Positions 13,945-22,272 of a stretch of DNA of 28,571 nucleotides are shown here, one piece after another. The notes under the pieces are model-generated. The model searched no databases, was not told the DNA's origin, and saw only the letters and a program-made list of their open reading frames with translations. The position numbers and the translations under genes are program-made. Each line of letters opens with the position of its first letter. Within the stretch, counting starts at the first letter, position 1. Source of the DNA: Bacillota bacterium (lineage in GTDB: Bacteria > Bacillota > Clostridia > Oscillospirales > Ruminococcaceae); assembly GCA_023396215.1 (NCBI GenBank), contig JAEWWW010000136.1, positions 1 through 28,571 of the forward strand, in the 5' to 3' direction.

Positions 13945-15331
13945 TCTTTGCACCTCCAAACAGCCAGGGTTTTCTCATCGACTTAAAGCCGATAACCGAG
14001 GTCAGCATCAGCCGCGAGGCGTAAACGCCCATAATCTGGTTGAAGATAACGCCCGAAAGCAGGGTAAAGCCGAAGGAGAATATCTCACCCGCCGTTGTGG
14101 GGCCAAACCAGCTGAACAGGGGCGAGAATATCTTAACAAACATATTGCTGGGGGGGCCGAAGGCGCCCATGAGGATGATGGCCACAATGACCACCGTCAC
14201 GTTGCCGTCAAAGATGGCCGAGAAGGCGCGGTCGAAGCCGGCATCCACCGAGCCAGCCACCGTTTTGCCTGCTCTGAGCTCCTCTTTGATGCGCTCGTTG
14301 GTGATGACGTTGGCGTCCACGCCCATGCCGATGGAGAGCACTATGCCCGCGATGCCCGGCAGGGTCAGGGTAAAGGAGGGAATGAAGCCAAAGAAGCCGG
14401 TGACCGAAGCCACCATGCCGCAAAGCTGGCCGGTGAGGGCCACAACGGCGATGGCGCCGGGCAGGCGGTAGATGGCAATCATCGCCACCGCCACAGCGGC
14501 AAAGGCAATGGCGCCGGCAAGCACCATGGCGTCCTTGGCGCCGAGGCCCAGGGTGGGCGAAATGGCGCTGAAGTTTTCGGTTTGCAGCTTAAAGGGCAGC
14601 GCGCCGGCGTTGATTTTATCGGCGAGGTCTTTTGCCTGCTGCACGCTGAAGCTGCCGGTAATCATCGCCTTGCCGTCGGTAATCGCTTCGTTGACGGTGG
14701 GATAAGAAAGAAGGTTATCGTCCATCCAGATAGAGATAACCTTGCCCTTCAGGCGCGCGGTTGCCTCGGCGAACTTGGTGGCGCCCTCGCTGGTCAGCTC
14801 GAGCGAAACCACAGGCTGGTTGTTTTCACTGTTGAGTACGGGGGTGGCAGACACAATGTCCTTGCCCTCGATGACCACCGTTTCGGCGGTTACGCCGCTG
14901 GGCTTGCCGTCTGCGCCAAGCTCTATCCCCTCGCGGAAGGTCAGCAGGGCGGTTTCACCCAGCTCCTTAATGGCCTCTTCGGGATTAAAGGTTGCTTCGT
15001 CCGATTTCCAGGGGAAACGAACGATAATTCTATCCTTGCTGTAATCGGTATACACCTCGTAGTCGGTGATGTTTTGGGATACCAGCCGCACCTTGATAAT
15101 CGATTCGGCTGCCGCCATCTCTTCGTCTGTTGCATTTACGCCATCGGGCGGGCTGAAGGTGACGTCTACGCCGCCTCTGATATCAATGCCCCAACGGATA
15201 TCGTCGGCACTCTTGATATACTTGGTGGTAACGTCGCCAAACCTTGTGCTGAAGCCGAAGAATGTCAGGTAGGTGAACACGGCAATCAGCAGCACCACGA
15301 TGAAGAAAACAGACTTTTTCGCTTTTCTCAT
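13937..15331 (-). CDS. secD: Protein translocase subunit SecD
   Basis: SecD is the larger partner of SecF in the RND-type translocation motor. The 464 residues have one N-terminal membrane segment (about 7-25) and motif D1 WGIDIRGGVDVTF (47-59). A large extracytoplasmic P1 domain follows, to about 265. The C-terminal five-helix domain contains GIVLSIGMGVDANVITNERIKEEL. Length and order are those of the split Gram-positive form rather than a SecDF fusion. TGGAGG precedes the ATG. It is first in the secD-secF operon, with a strong promoter about 235 bases upstream. Confidence 0.96.
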   Translation of the reverse strand: MRKAKKSVFFIVVLLIAVFTYLTFFGFSTRFGDVTTKYIKSADDIRWGIDIRGGVDVTFSPPDGVNATDEEMAAAESIIKVRLVSQNITDYEVYTDYSKDRIIVRFPWKSDEATFNPEEAIKELGETALLTFREGIELGADGKPSGVTAETVVIEGKDIVSATPVLNSENNQPVVSLELTSEGATKFAEATARLKGKVISIWMDDNLLSYPTVNEAITDGKAMITGSFSVQQAKDLADKINAGALPFKLQTENFSAISPTLGLGAKDAMVLAGAIAFAAVAVAMIAIYRLPGAIAVVALTGQLCGMVASVTGFFGFIPSFTLTLPGIAGIVLSIGMGVDANVITNERIKEELRAGKTVAGSVDAGFDRAFSAIFDGNVTVVIVAIILMGAFGPPSNMFVKIFSPLFSWFGPTTAGEIFSFGFTLLSGVIFNQIMGVYASRLMLTSVIGFKSMRKPWLFGGAKNA

Positions 15332-15563
15332 CTGAAGTCCTCCATTGTATTGGTATGGGGAAGGTCTTGTGTTTTGCCTGCCCCACCCGGCTGCGGCGCG
15401 CTTGGCGGATGCAAACCGGCCCGGGCAGAAAAAACAACCTTATGGCCTCAAAACGCAAAAAATCAGGGCATAAACGACCGGGATTTTTTGTGCCGGAAGG
15501 GTGCAAAAGCGGCTGCCCGCGGTGCTTGTCCGGCTAAGTAAAGTCTGAAGCCCATAGGCGAAA
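15332..15563 (-). promoter_or_regulatory. Long secD 5' leader
   Basis: About 225 bases lie between the secD promoter and its start codon, with no convincing leader gene. An AT-rich 9-bp stem (CAAAAAATC at 15459-15467 region with GATTTTTTG about 20 bases on) followed by a T-rich stretch on the minus strand could act as a weak attenuator. No riboswitch class is recognised. Confidence 0.35.
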
Positions 15564-15592
15564 TTATACTTTATTATGCGAAAAAAGTCAAT
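15564..15592 (-). promoter_or_regulatory. Strong sigma-A promoter of secDF, inside an inverted repeat
   Basis: On the minus strand TTGACT (15592-15587) and TATAAT (15569-15564) are 17 bases apart. The promoter is bracketed by perfect 9-bp arms, ATAGGCGAA (15555-15563) and TTCGCCTAT (15606-15614). The second arm overlaps the purB stop. Confidence 0.85.
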
Positions 15593-15610
15593 TTCTTTTT
15601 GGCGCTTCGC

Positions 15611-17041
15611 CTATACCTCGATGACCGGGGTTTCGCCTGTCAGACCGGCGTTTTGCTCTAAAATGGGCCTAATGAAACGGGCGTTGAATTCCTCGGTCTG
15701 CAAAGGCGCAAGCCCGACGAAATTCCGAGGCTCCAGCACCGCCTCCAGCTCTTCCCTATCCAGACCAAAGGCCGGGTCGGCGCAGATGCGTTCTATCAGG
15801 TCGTTTTCGCCCCCCTCTTCCTTCACCACGCGGGCGGCGGCAAGCGAATGCTCCCGCAGGCGCTCGTGCAGCTGCTGGCGGTCGCCGCCTTTTTTGACCG
15901 CCCGCATCATAATGTTTTCGGTGGCCATAAAGGGCAGCTCGCGCATCAGCCGCTGTTGGATGACCTTGGGGTAGACCACCAGACCGTCGCAGACGTTGAG
16001 CATCAGGTTCAGGATGGCGTCGGTGGCCAAAAAGCCCTCGGCCACCGCCAGCCGCCGGTTGGCCGAGTCGTCCAATGTGCGCTCAAACCACTGGGTGGCG
16101 GCGGTAAACGCCGGGTTCAGCGTGTTGGTGACCACAAACCGGGCAAGGGCGGTGATGCGCTCGCTGCGCATGGGGTTGCGCTTATAGGGCATGGCGGAGG
16201 AGCCAATCTGGTGCTTCTCAAAGGGCTCTTCCATCTCTTTGAAGCCCTGCAGGATGCGCAGGTCGTTGGAAAACTTGGAGCAGCTCTGGGCGACGCCCGA
16301 AAGGGCGGAAAGCACCTGCGCGTCAATCTTGCGCGAGTAGGTCTGGCCCGAAACCGGCACCACGTCCTCAAAGCCCATCTCGGCGCAGATAAGCCTGTCC
16401 AGCTCCTTAATCTTCTCCACATCCCCCTCAAACAGCTCGACAAAGCTTGCCTGGGTGCCGGTGGTGCCCTTGGAGCCCAGCAGCTGCAGTGAAGCGATGC
16501 GGTGCTCCACCTCCCGCAGATCGAGGAGCAGCTCGTTCATCCAGAGGGTGGCCCGCTTGCCGACGGTGGTAAGCTGGGCGGGCTGCAGATGGGTGTAGGC
16601 CAGCGCCGGCAGGTCTTTGTATTGCAGCGAAAAGCCGGAAAGCAGCGCCAGCAGACTCACCAGCTTTTTGCGCACCAGCTCCAGCGCCTCGCGCATGACG
16701 ATGATATCGGTATTATCCCCCACATAGCAGCTGGTAGCTCCCAGATGGATGATTCCCTTCGCCTCGGGGCACTGCACCCCATAGGCGTAAACATGGCTCA
16801 TCACGTCATGACGGGTTTCCTTTTCACGCTGCCGGGCCACGTCGTAGTTGATGTCCTCGGCAAAGGCCTCCAGCTGGGCAATCTGGCTGTCGGTGATGGG
16901 CAGCCCCAACTTTTGCTCGGCACGGGCAAGGGCAATCCAGAGCCTGCGCCAGGTGCGGAACTTTTTATCGCTTGAAAAAAGATACTGCATCTCCCTTGAG
17001 GCATAGCGTGATGCAAAGGGGCTTTCATAGCTGCTGTTCAT
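15611..17041 (-). CDS. purB: Adenylosuccinate lyase
   Basis: PurB cleaves SAICAR to AICAR and adenylosuccinate to AMP, both releasing fumarate, in purine synthesis. The 476-residue product has the superfamily signature SSAMPYKRNPMRSE, the catalytic His region YTHLQPAQLTTVGKR, the substrate-binding GATSCYVGDNTD, and TRHDVMSHVYAY near the N-terminus. The start is the ATG at 17041 with GGGGAAG just upstream; the frame extends to 17074 but without a ribosome binding site. Its neighbours are not purine genes. No terminator is obvious, so some transcripts may run on into secDF. Confidence 0.96.
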   Translation of the reverse strand: MNSSYESPFASRYASREMQYLFSSDKKFRTWRRLWIALARAEQKLGLPITDSQIAQLEAFAEDINYDVARQREKETRHDVMSHVYAYGVQCPEAKGIIHLGATSCYVGDNTDIIVMREALELVRKKLVSLLALLSGFSLQYKDLPALAYTHLQPAQLTTVGKRATLWMNELLLDLREVEHRIASLQLLGSKGTTGTQASFVELFEGDVEKIKELDRLICAEMGFEDVVPVSGQTYSRKIDAQVLSALSGVAQSCSKFSNDLRILQGFKEMEEPFEKHQIGSSAMPYKRNPMRSERITALARFVVTNTLNPAFTAATQWFERTLDDSANRRLAVAEGFLATDAILNLMLNVCDGLVVYPKVIQQRLMRELPFMATENIMMRAVKKGGDRQQLHERLREHSLAAARVVKEEGGENDLIERICADPAFGLDREELEAVLEPRNFVGLAPLQTEEFNARFIRPILEQNAGLTGETPVIEV

Positions 17042-17097
17042 AATATACTTCCCCAATCGGTTTTTTGTGGTCACGGTTGACAGAACCTTCCTGCATT

Positions 17098-17126
17098 ATT
17101 TTAACCGCTGCGCCGCAAAAACGCAA
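17098..17126 (-). promoter_or_regulatory. Sigma-A promoter of purB
   Basis: On the minus strand TTGCGT (17126-17121) and TAAAAT (17103-17098) are 17 bases apart, giving a leader of about 50 bases. No purine-responsive element is recognised. Confidence 0.6.
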
Positions 17127-17290
17127 TAAAATGGGGCTATTTAGGGCGAAACGATTGACAATAAAAGCTTTCTGATGGGATATGATAAGGGAGCGCGGCG
17201 GCTCTCCCCCGCATTCTTTCTGTCCGCGCGGCTTTGCTCACCCGCCGAAAGGACGCGGAAAAATGCCCGAGCCTTACTGCTCATGGGGGC
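17127..17290. other. Spacer without a gene
   Basis: I see no supported gene here. A plus-strand TTGACA at 17154 is too far (20 bases) from the next TATGAT to be a good promoter, and the plus-strand frame that follows shows no domain. Confidence 0.35.
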
Positions 17291-17315
17291 AAAAAACCGC
17301 CCCGGGGGGCGGTTT
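17291..17315 (-). terminator. Terminator downstream of the decayed ORF
   Basis: Ten-base arms (17306-17315 and 17294-17303, AAACCGCCCC type) are followed on the minus strand by six T residues. It is the natural end for the pseudogene at 17328-17456. Confidence 0.85.
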
Positions 17316-17327
17316 GACCTGTGTTTG

Positions 17328-17456
17328 CTATGCTATTTCACTTTCCAGCCTCAGCAGAATTTTTGGGGTGCACTGCTCTATTTCCAGCTAAATTTTTTTG
17401 GTCTGCTGTTCCGCAATTTCTGCTATCGCCTGTAAATCCTCTTTGGTCAACGCCAT
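17328..17456 (-). pseudogene. Remnant of a small coiled-coil protein gene
   Basis: AGGAGG (17469-17464) lies 7 bases before an ATG at 17456. The frame reads MALTKEDLQAIAEIAEQQTK and stops after 22 codons at a TAG (17390-17388). This N-terminus matches a common clostridial family of short coiled-coil proteins that begin MxLTKEDLQAI. Directly after the stop, in the same frame, the sequence reads LEIEQCTPKILLRLESEIA before another stop at 17330-17328. That resembles a later segment of such proteins. A deleted, nonsense-broken gene is the simplest reading; a genuine 22-residue peptide is the alternative. Confidence 0.6.
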
Positions 17457-17545
17457 CGCCGCACCTCCTAACCTATAAGACCAGCGTACACATCCGAGGG
17501 CGGCTGCGCAACCGGTATCCGCTTTTTTGCGGCCCGGATAGCAGT

Positions 17546-18412
17546 TTATTGGATGGCTTCCCCAAAGGCCAGTAGCTTTTCATAGGTTTCCCGGGGAATT
17601 TCAAAGGTATAATCCTCCCGGGTGGGCCCTGCGTAGGAACGGCTTCTGGCGATATACCGCTGCCCATACTGCTTAAACTGCAGCAGCATATCCTCCCCGT
17701 CCAGCAGCTTGTGCAGCGTGAGGGGGATATCCTCGTCGTTTGAGATATCGGCATAGGGGCCGGTGTACAGCCTCCATCCCTCAAGCTTCAGCAGCGCGTG
17801 CAGCTCCCTGAGCTCCTCTGCCCCCAGCGCACGGGTATCCTCCTTCGGTATGCTGTGCCACTCCGCGGGCTGTCTTACCAGCAGGCCGCCGAACCCGTAT
17901 AGCTGCTCCCGCAGGCGCTCGTTACCCTGCCCGATGCCCTCGTCGGTGACCCGCAGCGCAAACCCCGCCAGCCGGGAGGCGGTTTCTGCAGGGAGGGTAT
18001 AAAGCTCCGAGCTCTCTGCCTGCGGGGCAAAGACGGCGGCGTTGGTCCCCTCAAAGAAGATGATTCTGGCCCCGGTGCCGCTGCTGAGGATAAAATCCAC
18101 CGAAATGCCGCGCTCGGCGGGCTCCTGCGCCTGCCAGTCCTCGGCCTGTAAAAGCTGCTGCATCTCCTGCTGCCGGGCCGCGGTCAGGCTGGTGGGGATA
18201 TTGTGCATCTCCAGCTCGGTCATGGTTTTGGCCAAATCGGTGACCGCCTGATTTTGCCTGCTCTGCTGTGGCGGCTGCCCGGAGCTTTCCCCGGTTTGGC
18301 TATCGGATGAGCTGCTGCTTTCCGGGGCTGAGGAACTGTTCGGCTTCTCCCCGCAGGCTGCAAACAGGGTTATCATACCGGCAATTATCAGAAATATCAT
18401 CCACTTTTTCAT
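17546..18412 (-). CDS. Uncharacterised lipoprotein
   Basis: The 288 residues start with a classic lipoprotein signal: MKKW, a hydrophobic core, and the lipobox LFAAC with Cys20 as the lipidated residue. A Ser/Gln-rich linker (about 24-53) follows, then a globular part, all expected outside the membrane. The globular part has two halves that both contain a length of LxxLLQ/LHALLKLEGW type followed by a short beta-rich segment (residues about 80-165 and 205-285). The halves could be diverged repeats. No family is recognised and no function can be given. It reads toward the pseudogene and has a separate promoter. Confidence 0.85.
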   Translation of the reverse strand: MKKWMIFLIIAGMITLFAACGEKPNSSSAPESSSSSDSQTGESSGQPPQQSRQNQAVTDLAKTMTELEMHNIPTSLTAARQQEMQQLLQAEDWQAQEPAERGISVDFILSSGTGARIIFFEGTNAAVFAPQAESSELYTLPAETASRLAGFALRVTDEGIGQGNERLREQLYGFGGLLVRQPAEWHSIPKEDTRALGAEELRELHALLKLEGWRLYTGPYADISNDEDIPLTLHKLLDGEDMLLQFKQYGQRYIARSRSYAGPTREDYTFEIPRETYEKLLAFGEAIQ

Positions 18413-18474
18413 GGTAACCAGACCTTTCTTCTTTAAGCAGATGCGCGTTTATCCACCGCTATTCTGTCCCCCTC

Positions 18475-18504
18475 AGTATAGCAGCTATGCGGCGGGCTGA
18501 CTAT
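18475..18504 (-). promoter_or_regulatory. Extended -10 promoter of the lipoprotein gene
   Basis: On the minus strand TGC-TATACT (18483-18475) is an extended -10. The -35 (TAGTCA, 17 bases upstream) is weak. The leader is about 60 bases. Confidence 0.5.
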
Positions 18505-18588
18505 ACCAAAATGTGGGCGATACCGGGCTTTGACAAACCGAAGAAACCTGCCCCCTCCCCCGTGGGCAGTTTTATAGGAATCGCTTCG

Positions 18589-18696
18589 GCGGCGCATGTC
18601 CGCCTGCGCGATGCATTTTGCATACCCACTTTTTTGACTGGCTGAAGCGGCGTATGCAGGATACCCGCATACGCCGCTTTTAAGGTTTTATAATAG
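18589..18696 (-). repeat. Dispersed intergenic element, copy 2
   Basis: Read on the minus strand: CTATTATA (18696-18689), a hairpin with 13-bp arms (18679-18667 and 18657-18645), the 18-base block TCAGCC(A)GTCAAAAAAGT (18645-18628), an 18-base variable spacer, and the 21-base block GCGCAGGCGGACATG... (18609-18589). The blocks match copy 1 at 17/18 and 21/21. The hairpin stem has a different sequence but the same place and size. It lies downstream of the aminotransferase gene. Confidence 0.85.
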
Positions 18697-18747
18697 CCGC
18701 CGCACAGTAGGGATAGAGTTCCCGGTGCTGTTTCTTTTTATCTATCC

Positions 18748-20037
18748 TTACTTGGTCAGCAGCAGCTTTTCGGCGGTTGCCAGACGCACACAGAGGCAGA
18801 GCAGCTCGCTGGCTGCCTCAAGCTCGGCCACCGAGGGGAAGGTGGGCGCGATGCGGATGTTGCGGTCGTTGGGGTCGTAGCCGTAGGGGTAGGTGGCCCC
18901 GGCGGGGGTCATCACCACACCGGCTTCCTTACAGAGCTCCACCACCCGGCGGGCGCAGCCGTCGGCCACATCCAGCGAGATGAAGTAGCCGCCCCTGGGG
19001 GCCTGCCACTTGGCGATATCCAGCTTGGAAAGCTGGCTTTCCAGCGTGCGCAGCACCATCTCAAACTTGGGGCGCAGCAGTTGGGCATGGCTTTTCATAT
19101 GGGTCTTCATGTTATCAAAGCTGCCAAAGAAGCGGACATGGGCCAGTTGGTTGAGCTTGTTGTGGCCGATGGTCTGCACCGCCACCGAGCGCATGATATC
19201 CTCGATGTTGCGCTTGGAGGCGCCCATCGCCGCAAGGCCCGAACCGGCAAAGGTGATTTTGGAGGTGGAGGAGAATATGTAGACCATATCCTCCCGCCCG
19301 GTCTTTTTGCAGGCAGCCATCAGGTCGGCGAGGTCGTCGGCCTCCTCTTCATAGAGATCATGAATGCCGTAGGCGTTATCCCAGAAGATGCGGAAGTCGT
19401 CGGCCGCGGGGCTCAGGTTGGCAAAGCGCTCTACCGTGGCGGCAGAGTAGGTAACGCCCTGCGGGTTGGAGTATTTTGGCACACACCAGATGCCCTTGAC
19501 CTCCGGGTCGTTGTTGACATGGGCCTCTACCTGCTCCATATCGGGGCCTTCGGGGGTCATATCCACCGTAACCATCTTGATGCCAAAATGCTGGCAGATG
19601 GCGAAATGGCGGTCATAGCCGGGCGACGGGCAGAGGAACTTTACCACCGGCTGCTGCCCCCAGGGCTTATCGCCACCGGCCACGCCGTGGGTCATCGCCC
19701 GGGAAACGGCGTCATACATCAGGTTCAGGCTGGAACTGCCCCCTACAAACACCTCTTCCGGGGAAACGTCCATCAGGCCGGCCATCAGCTTTTTGGCCTC
19801 GGGCAAGCCCGCGGGCAGGCCGTAGTTGCGGCAGTCAAAACCGTCAGCAGCCAGTACGCCGGTGGCGGCGGTCACCGCCTCCAGCAGCCCCATCGAAAGG
19901 TCAAGCTGCTCGGGCGCGGGCTTGCCCCGGGACATATCCAGCTTCAGGCCCTTCTCTTTATAGTTGTTATACGCCACCAAAAGTTGCTGGTGTTCCTCGG
20001 TAAGCTGCTGTCTGCTCAGCGCGTTGTATGCGGTCAT
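18748..20037 (-). CDS. PLP-dependent aminotransferase (PF12897, aspartate-type)
   Basis: A fold-type I aminotransferase of the subgroup first described as MucB-like or atypical aspartate aminotransferases. The 429 residues contain the family-specific LDMSRGKPAPEQLDL (33-47), the substrate-region NYGLPAGLPEAKKLMA, the cofactor site VFVGGSSSLNLMYD, PKYSNPQG, the Asp/Tyr of FWDNAYGIHDLY, and the PLP lysine in SSTSKITFAGSG (Lys260). The Arg of RIAPTFPS is placed to bind the substrate carboxylate. AGGAGG precedes the ATG. Aspartate/2-oxoglutarate transamination is likely, but substrate range varies in the group. Confidence 0.93.
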   Translation of the reverse strand: MTAYNALSRQQLTEEHQQLLVAYNNYKEKGLKLDMSRGKPAPEQLDLSMGLLEAVTAATGVLAADGFDCRNYGLPAGLPEAKKLMAGLMDVSPEEVFVGGSSSLNLMYDAVSRAMTHGVAGGDKPWGQQPVVKFLCPSPGYDRHFAICQHFGIKMVTVDMTPEGPDMEQVEAHVNNDPEVKGIWCVPKYSNPQGVTYSAATVERFANLSPAADDFRIFWDNAYGIHDLYEEEADDLADLMAACKKTGREDMVYIFSSTSKITFAGSGLAAMGASKRNIEDIMRSVAVQTIGHNKLNQLAHVRFFGSFDNMKTHMKSHAQLLRPKFEMVLRTLESQLSKLDIAKWQAPRGGYFISLDVADGCARRVVELCKEAGVVMTPAGATYPYGYDPNDRNIRIAPTFPSVAELEAASELLCLCVRLATAEKLLLTK

Positions 20038-20360
20038 TGCGTCTGCTCCTCCTTGCCCTGTTTCATGCTGCTTCCCTGCAAAAGATAGATGTCTCTATCG
20101 TTCATCCTCACAGGCGCATTGTTATCCTGATAATATTATAGCGTCTTTTCGTCTTATATGATAATATAAACCGTCCTATTTTGCAAGACGGAAAATATAT
20201 TCCTGCACAAATCCCAAATTTGCGCCGTGAGCAACCTGTTTTTACAGTGATTTTGCAGTGATTACACCAATGATTTATTCAATTTTGGGAGGAACCTCTT
20301 TTCTTTTGCCAACGGCCGGCGGGGCTGCCTTGCCCTCCCCCACCCGGCGGTTGGGCAAAG
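20038..20360. other. Intergenic region upstream of the aminotransferase
   Basis: No gene seen. On the minus strand a TATAAT near 20143-20138 may be the aminotransferase -10, without a good -35. A small hairpin (CCGTC/GACGG, 20171-20191) and a direct repeat of GCAGTGATT-like sequence at about 20248-20262 are present; their role is unknown. Confidence 0.35.
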
Positions 20361-20400
20361 CAAAACACGGCACAGGGCGCGTCAAACACCCTGTGCCGTG
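20361..20400 (-). terminator. Terminator of asnS
   Basis: Perfect 12-bp arms (20389-20400 and 20366-20377) are followed on the minus strand by TTTTG, 18 bases past the asnS stop. Confidence 0.9.
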
Positions 20401-20417
20401 CCAAAAGCAGGTAAATA

Positions 20418-21812
20418 TCAGAACTCAGCCGAGCCGGTGGTGCGGGGGAACGGTATCACGTCGCGGATGTTGGAAACGCCGGTGATATACATAATCAGCC
20501 GCTCGAAGCCCAGCCCAAAGCCCGCGTGGCGGGTGCCGCCAAAACGGCGCAGGTCAAGGTACCAGCCATAGGACTCCTCGTCCAGATCCAGCTCCTTCAT
20601 GCGAGCCACCAGCCGGTCGTAGCGCTCTTCACGCTGCGAGCCGCCGATAATTTCGCCCACGCCGGGGACAAGCAAATCCATCGCCGCCACCGTCTTGCCG
20701 TCGTCGTTCATGCGCATGTAGAAGGATTTAATCTCCTTGGGATAATCGGTGACAAAGACCGGCTTTTGGAACACCTTCTCGGTGAGGTAACGCTCGTGCT
20801 CGGTTTGCAGGTCGCAGCCCCAGAACACCGGGAACTCAAACTGCTCTTTATGCTGCTCCAGCAGGGACACCGCCTCGGTGTAGGTCACATGGGCAAACTC
20901 CGACTGAATGATAGCGTTCAGGCGCTCCAGCAGGGCCTTGTCGTAAAAGTCGTTGAAGAACTTAATTTCCTGCGGGCAGTGCTCCAGCACATAGCGCAGC
21001 ACATATTTAATCATATCCTCGGCCAGCGCCATGTTGTCCTCAAGATCGGCAAAGGCGATTTCCGGCTCTATCATCCAAAACTCGGCGGCATGGCGGGGCG
21101 TGTTGGAGTTTTCGGCCCGGAAGGTGGGGCCGAATGTATAGATGTTGGAAAAAGCCAGGGCCATGGCCTCGCCCTCCAGCTGGCCCGACACGGTGAGGCT
21201 GGTGAGCTTGCCGAAAAAGTCCTCTTTATAGTTGATGCTGCCGTCCTCGTTGAGGGGCGGGTTTTTCTCATCCAGCGTGGTTACCCGGAACATATCCCCC
21301 GCGCCCTCGCAGTCGCTGCCGGTGATGATGGGGGTGTGGGCATAGACAAAGCCCCGGTTGTGGAAAAACTTATGGATGGCATAGGCCACCACCGAGCGCA
21401 CCCTGAAAACCGCGCTGAAGGTGTTGGTGCGCGGGCGCAGGTGGGCGATGGTGCGCAGATATTCCAGCGTGTGGCGCTTTTTCTGCAGGGGGTATTCGGG
21501 CGCCGAGGCGCCCTCTACCTCTATCTCCGCCGCATGAATCTCAAAGGGTTGGCGGGCGTTGGGGGTCAGCACCACATCGCCCCGCACCACCAGCGCCGCG
21601 CCAACATTCTGGCGCACGATATCCTTAAAGTTCGCCAGCTTGTCGGCCTCCAACACCACCTGCAAGCTGTTGTAGCAGCTGCCGTCGTTGAGCTCAATAA
21701 AGCCGAGGGCCTTGGAATCCCGAATGGTTCTGACCCAGCCGCAGACGGTAACCTGAGAGTCGATGTAATTGGTCACCCCACTGAATAAATCTTTAATCTG
21801 TGTACGCTGCAT
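20418..21812 (-). CDS. asnS: Asparagine--tRNA ligase
   Basis: A class II aminoacyl-tRNA synthetase that charges tRNA-Asn. The 464 residues have an N-terminal OB-fold anticodon-binding domain (about 15-100; VTVCGWVRTIRDSKALGFIEL). The catalytic domain shows motif 2 (FRAENSNTPRHAAEFWMIEPE) and motif 3 (GFGLGFERLIMYITG). The Asn-specific features GSDCEGAGDMF and KEIKSFYMR distinguish it from AspRS. Its presence means asparaginyl-tRNA can be made directly. It is monocistronic with its own promoter and terminator. Confidence 0.97.
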   Translation of the reverse strand: MQRTQIKDLFSGVTNYIDSQVTVCGWVRTIRDSKALGFIELNDGSCYNSLQVVLEADKLANFKDIVRQNVGAALVVRGDVVLTPNARQPFEIHAAEIEVEGASAPEYPLQKKRHTLEYLRTIAHLRPRTNTFSAVFRVRSVVAYAIHKFFHNRGFVYAHTPIITGSDCEGAGDMFRVTTLDEKNPPLNEDGSINYKEDFFGKLTSLTVSGQLEGEAMALAFSNIYTFGPTFRAENSNTPRHAAEFWMIEPEIAFADLEDNMALAEDMIKYVLRYVLEHCPQEIKFFNDFYDKALLERLNAIIQSEFAHVTYTEAVSLLEQHKEQFEFPVFWGCDLQTEHERYLTEKVFQKPVFVTDYPKEIKSFYMRMNDDGKTVAAMDLLVPGVGEIIGGSQREERYDRLVARMKELDLDEESYGWYLDLRRFGGTRHAGFGLGFERLIMYITGVSNIRDVIPFPRTTGSAEF

Positions 21813-21880
21813 CTTGTTTTACCTCCACATTTTTGGGGATATATGCCGATACTGGCTTATAATGAAAGCAGAATAGTATT

Positions 21881-21908
21881 ATTATAACAAATGCCATAGG
21901 ATAAGCAA
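21881..21908 (-). promoter_or_regulatory. Sigma-A promoter of asnS
   Basis: On the minus strand TTGCTT (21908-21903) and TATAAT (21886-21881) are 16 bases apart. The leader is about 60 bases, too short for a T-box, and no T-box motif is seen. Confidence 0.7.
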
Positions 21909-21951
21909 CAGAATATCGGCGGGGCGGACTGTTTTTTTTATAAAAGGGGTA

Positions 21952-21980
21952 TTGCTTTTGACACGGCTTTGGTTTATAAT
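21952..21980 (+). promoter_or_regulatory. Promoter of tRNA-Ser
   Basis: TTGCTT (21952-21957) and TATAAT (21975-21980) are 17 bases apart, about 45 bases before the mature tRNA. A TTGACA at 21958 is present but too close to the -10. Confidence 0.6.
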
Positions 21981-22030
21981 AATAACTCGTCGGGCCGGTT
22001 GCGGCTTGGCAGCAAAAACCAAATACAGAT

Positions 22031-22122
22031 GGAGAGATGGCTGAGCTGGTCTAAGGCGCACGACTGGAAATCGTGTGTGGGCTAATACCTCACCGAGGGT
22101 TCGAATCCCTCTCTCTCCGCCA
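22031..22122 (+). tRNA. tRNA-Ser (anticodon GGA)
   Basis: Acceptor arms GGAGAGA (22031-22037) and TCTCTCC (22112-22118) pair perfectly; discriminator G and an encoded CCA follow. The anticodon stem CACGA/TCGTG encloses CTGGAAA, giving anticodon GGA (22066-22068), which reads UCC and UCU. The long variable arm of class II tRNAs is present. Integrase debris begins 150 bases beyond its 3' end, so this gene is the probable attachment site of the former element. Confidence 0.96.
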
Positions 22123-22127
22123 CAGAA

Positions 22128-22168
22128 CCCTTGAAAATGGCTTAACTAAGCGATTTTTGAGGGTTTTT
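22128..22168 (+). terminator. Terminator of tRNA-Ser
   Basis: An 11-bp stem (22128-22138 with 22153-22163, two wobbles) is followed by TTTTTGC, directly after the tRNA. Confidence 0.75.
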
Positions 22169-22220
22169 GCTTTTGTAAAACACAAGGCCAACTGGGCTAC
22201 TTTTCTCTTGAAAAAAGGTG

Positions 22221-22242
22221 TTTGCACAAAATTTGCACAAAA
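22221..22242. repeat. Tandem 11-base repeats near the integrase end
   Basis: TTTGCACAAAA occurs twice with no gap (22221-22231 and 22232-22242), between the tRNA and the integrase stop. Short direct repeats at this place are typical arm-type binding sites of tyrosine integrases; this use is inferred. Confidence 0.5.
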
Positions 22243-22272
22243 TTGACTGTATGGACTACACATAACAATTTA

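Noticed and set aside
13817..15541. 574-codon plus-strand open frame opposite secD
   Set aside because: It is a shadow of secD/secF in GC-rich DNA; no domains, low-complexity His/Gly-rich product, no ribosome binding site.
17154..17183. Plus-strand promoter with consensus TTGACA
   Set aside because: The nearest -10 (TATGAT) is 20 bases away, beyond normal spacing, and there is no supported gene downstream on that strand.
21813..21880. T-box riboswitch ahead of asnS
   Set aside because: The leader is only about 60 bases and lacks the T-box sequence, specifier stem and antiterminator.
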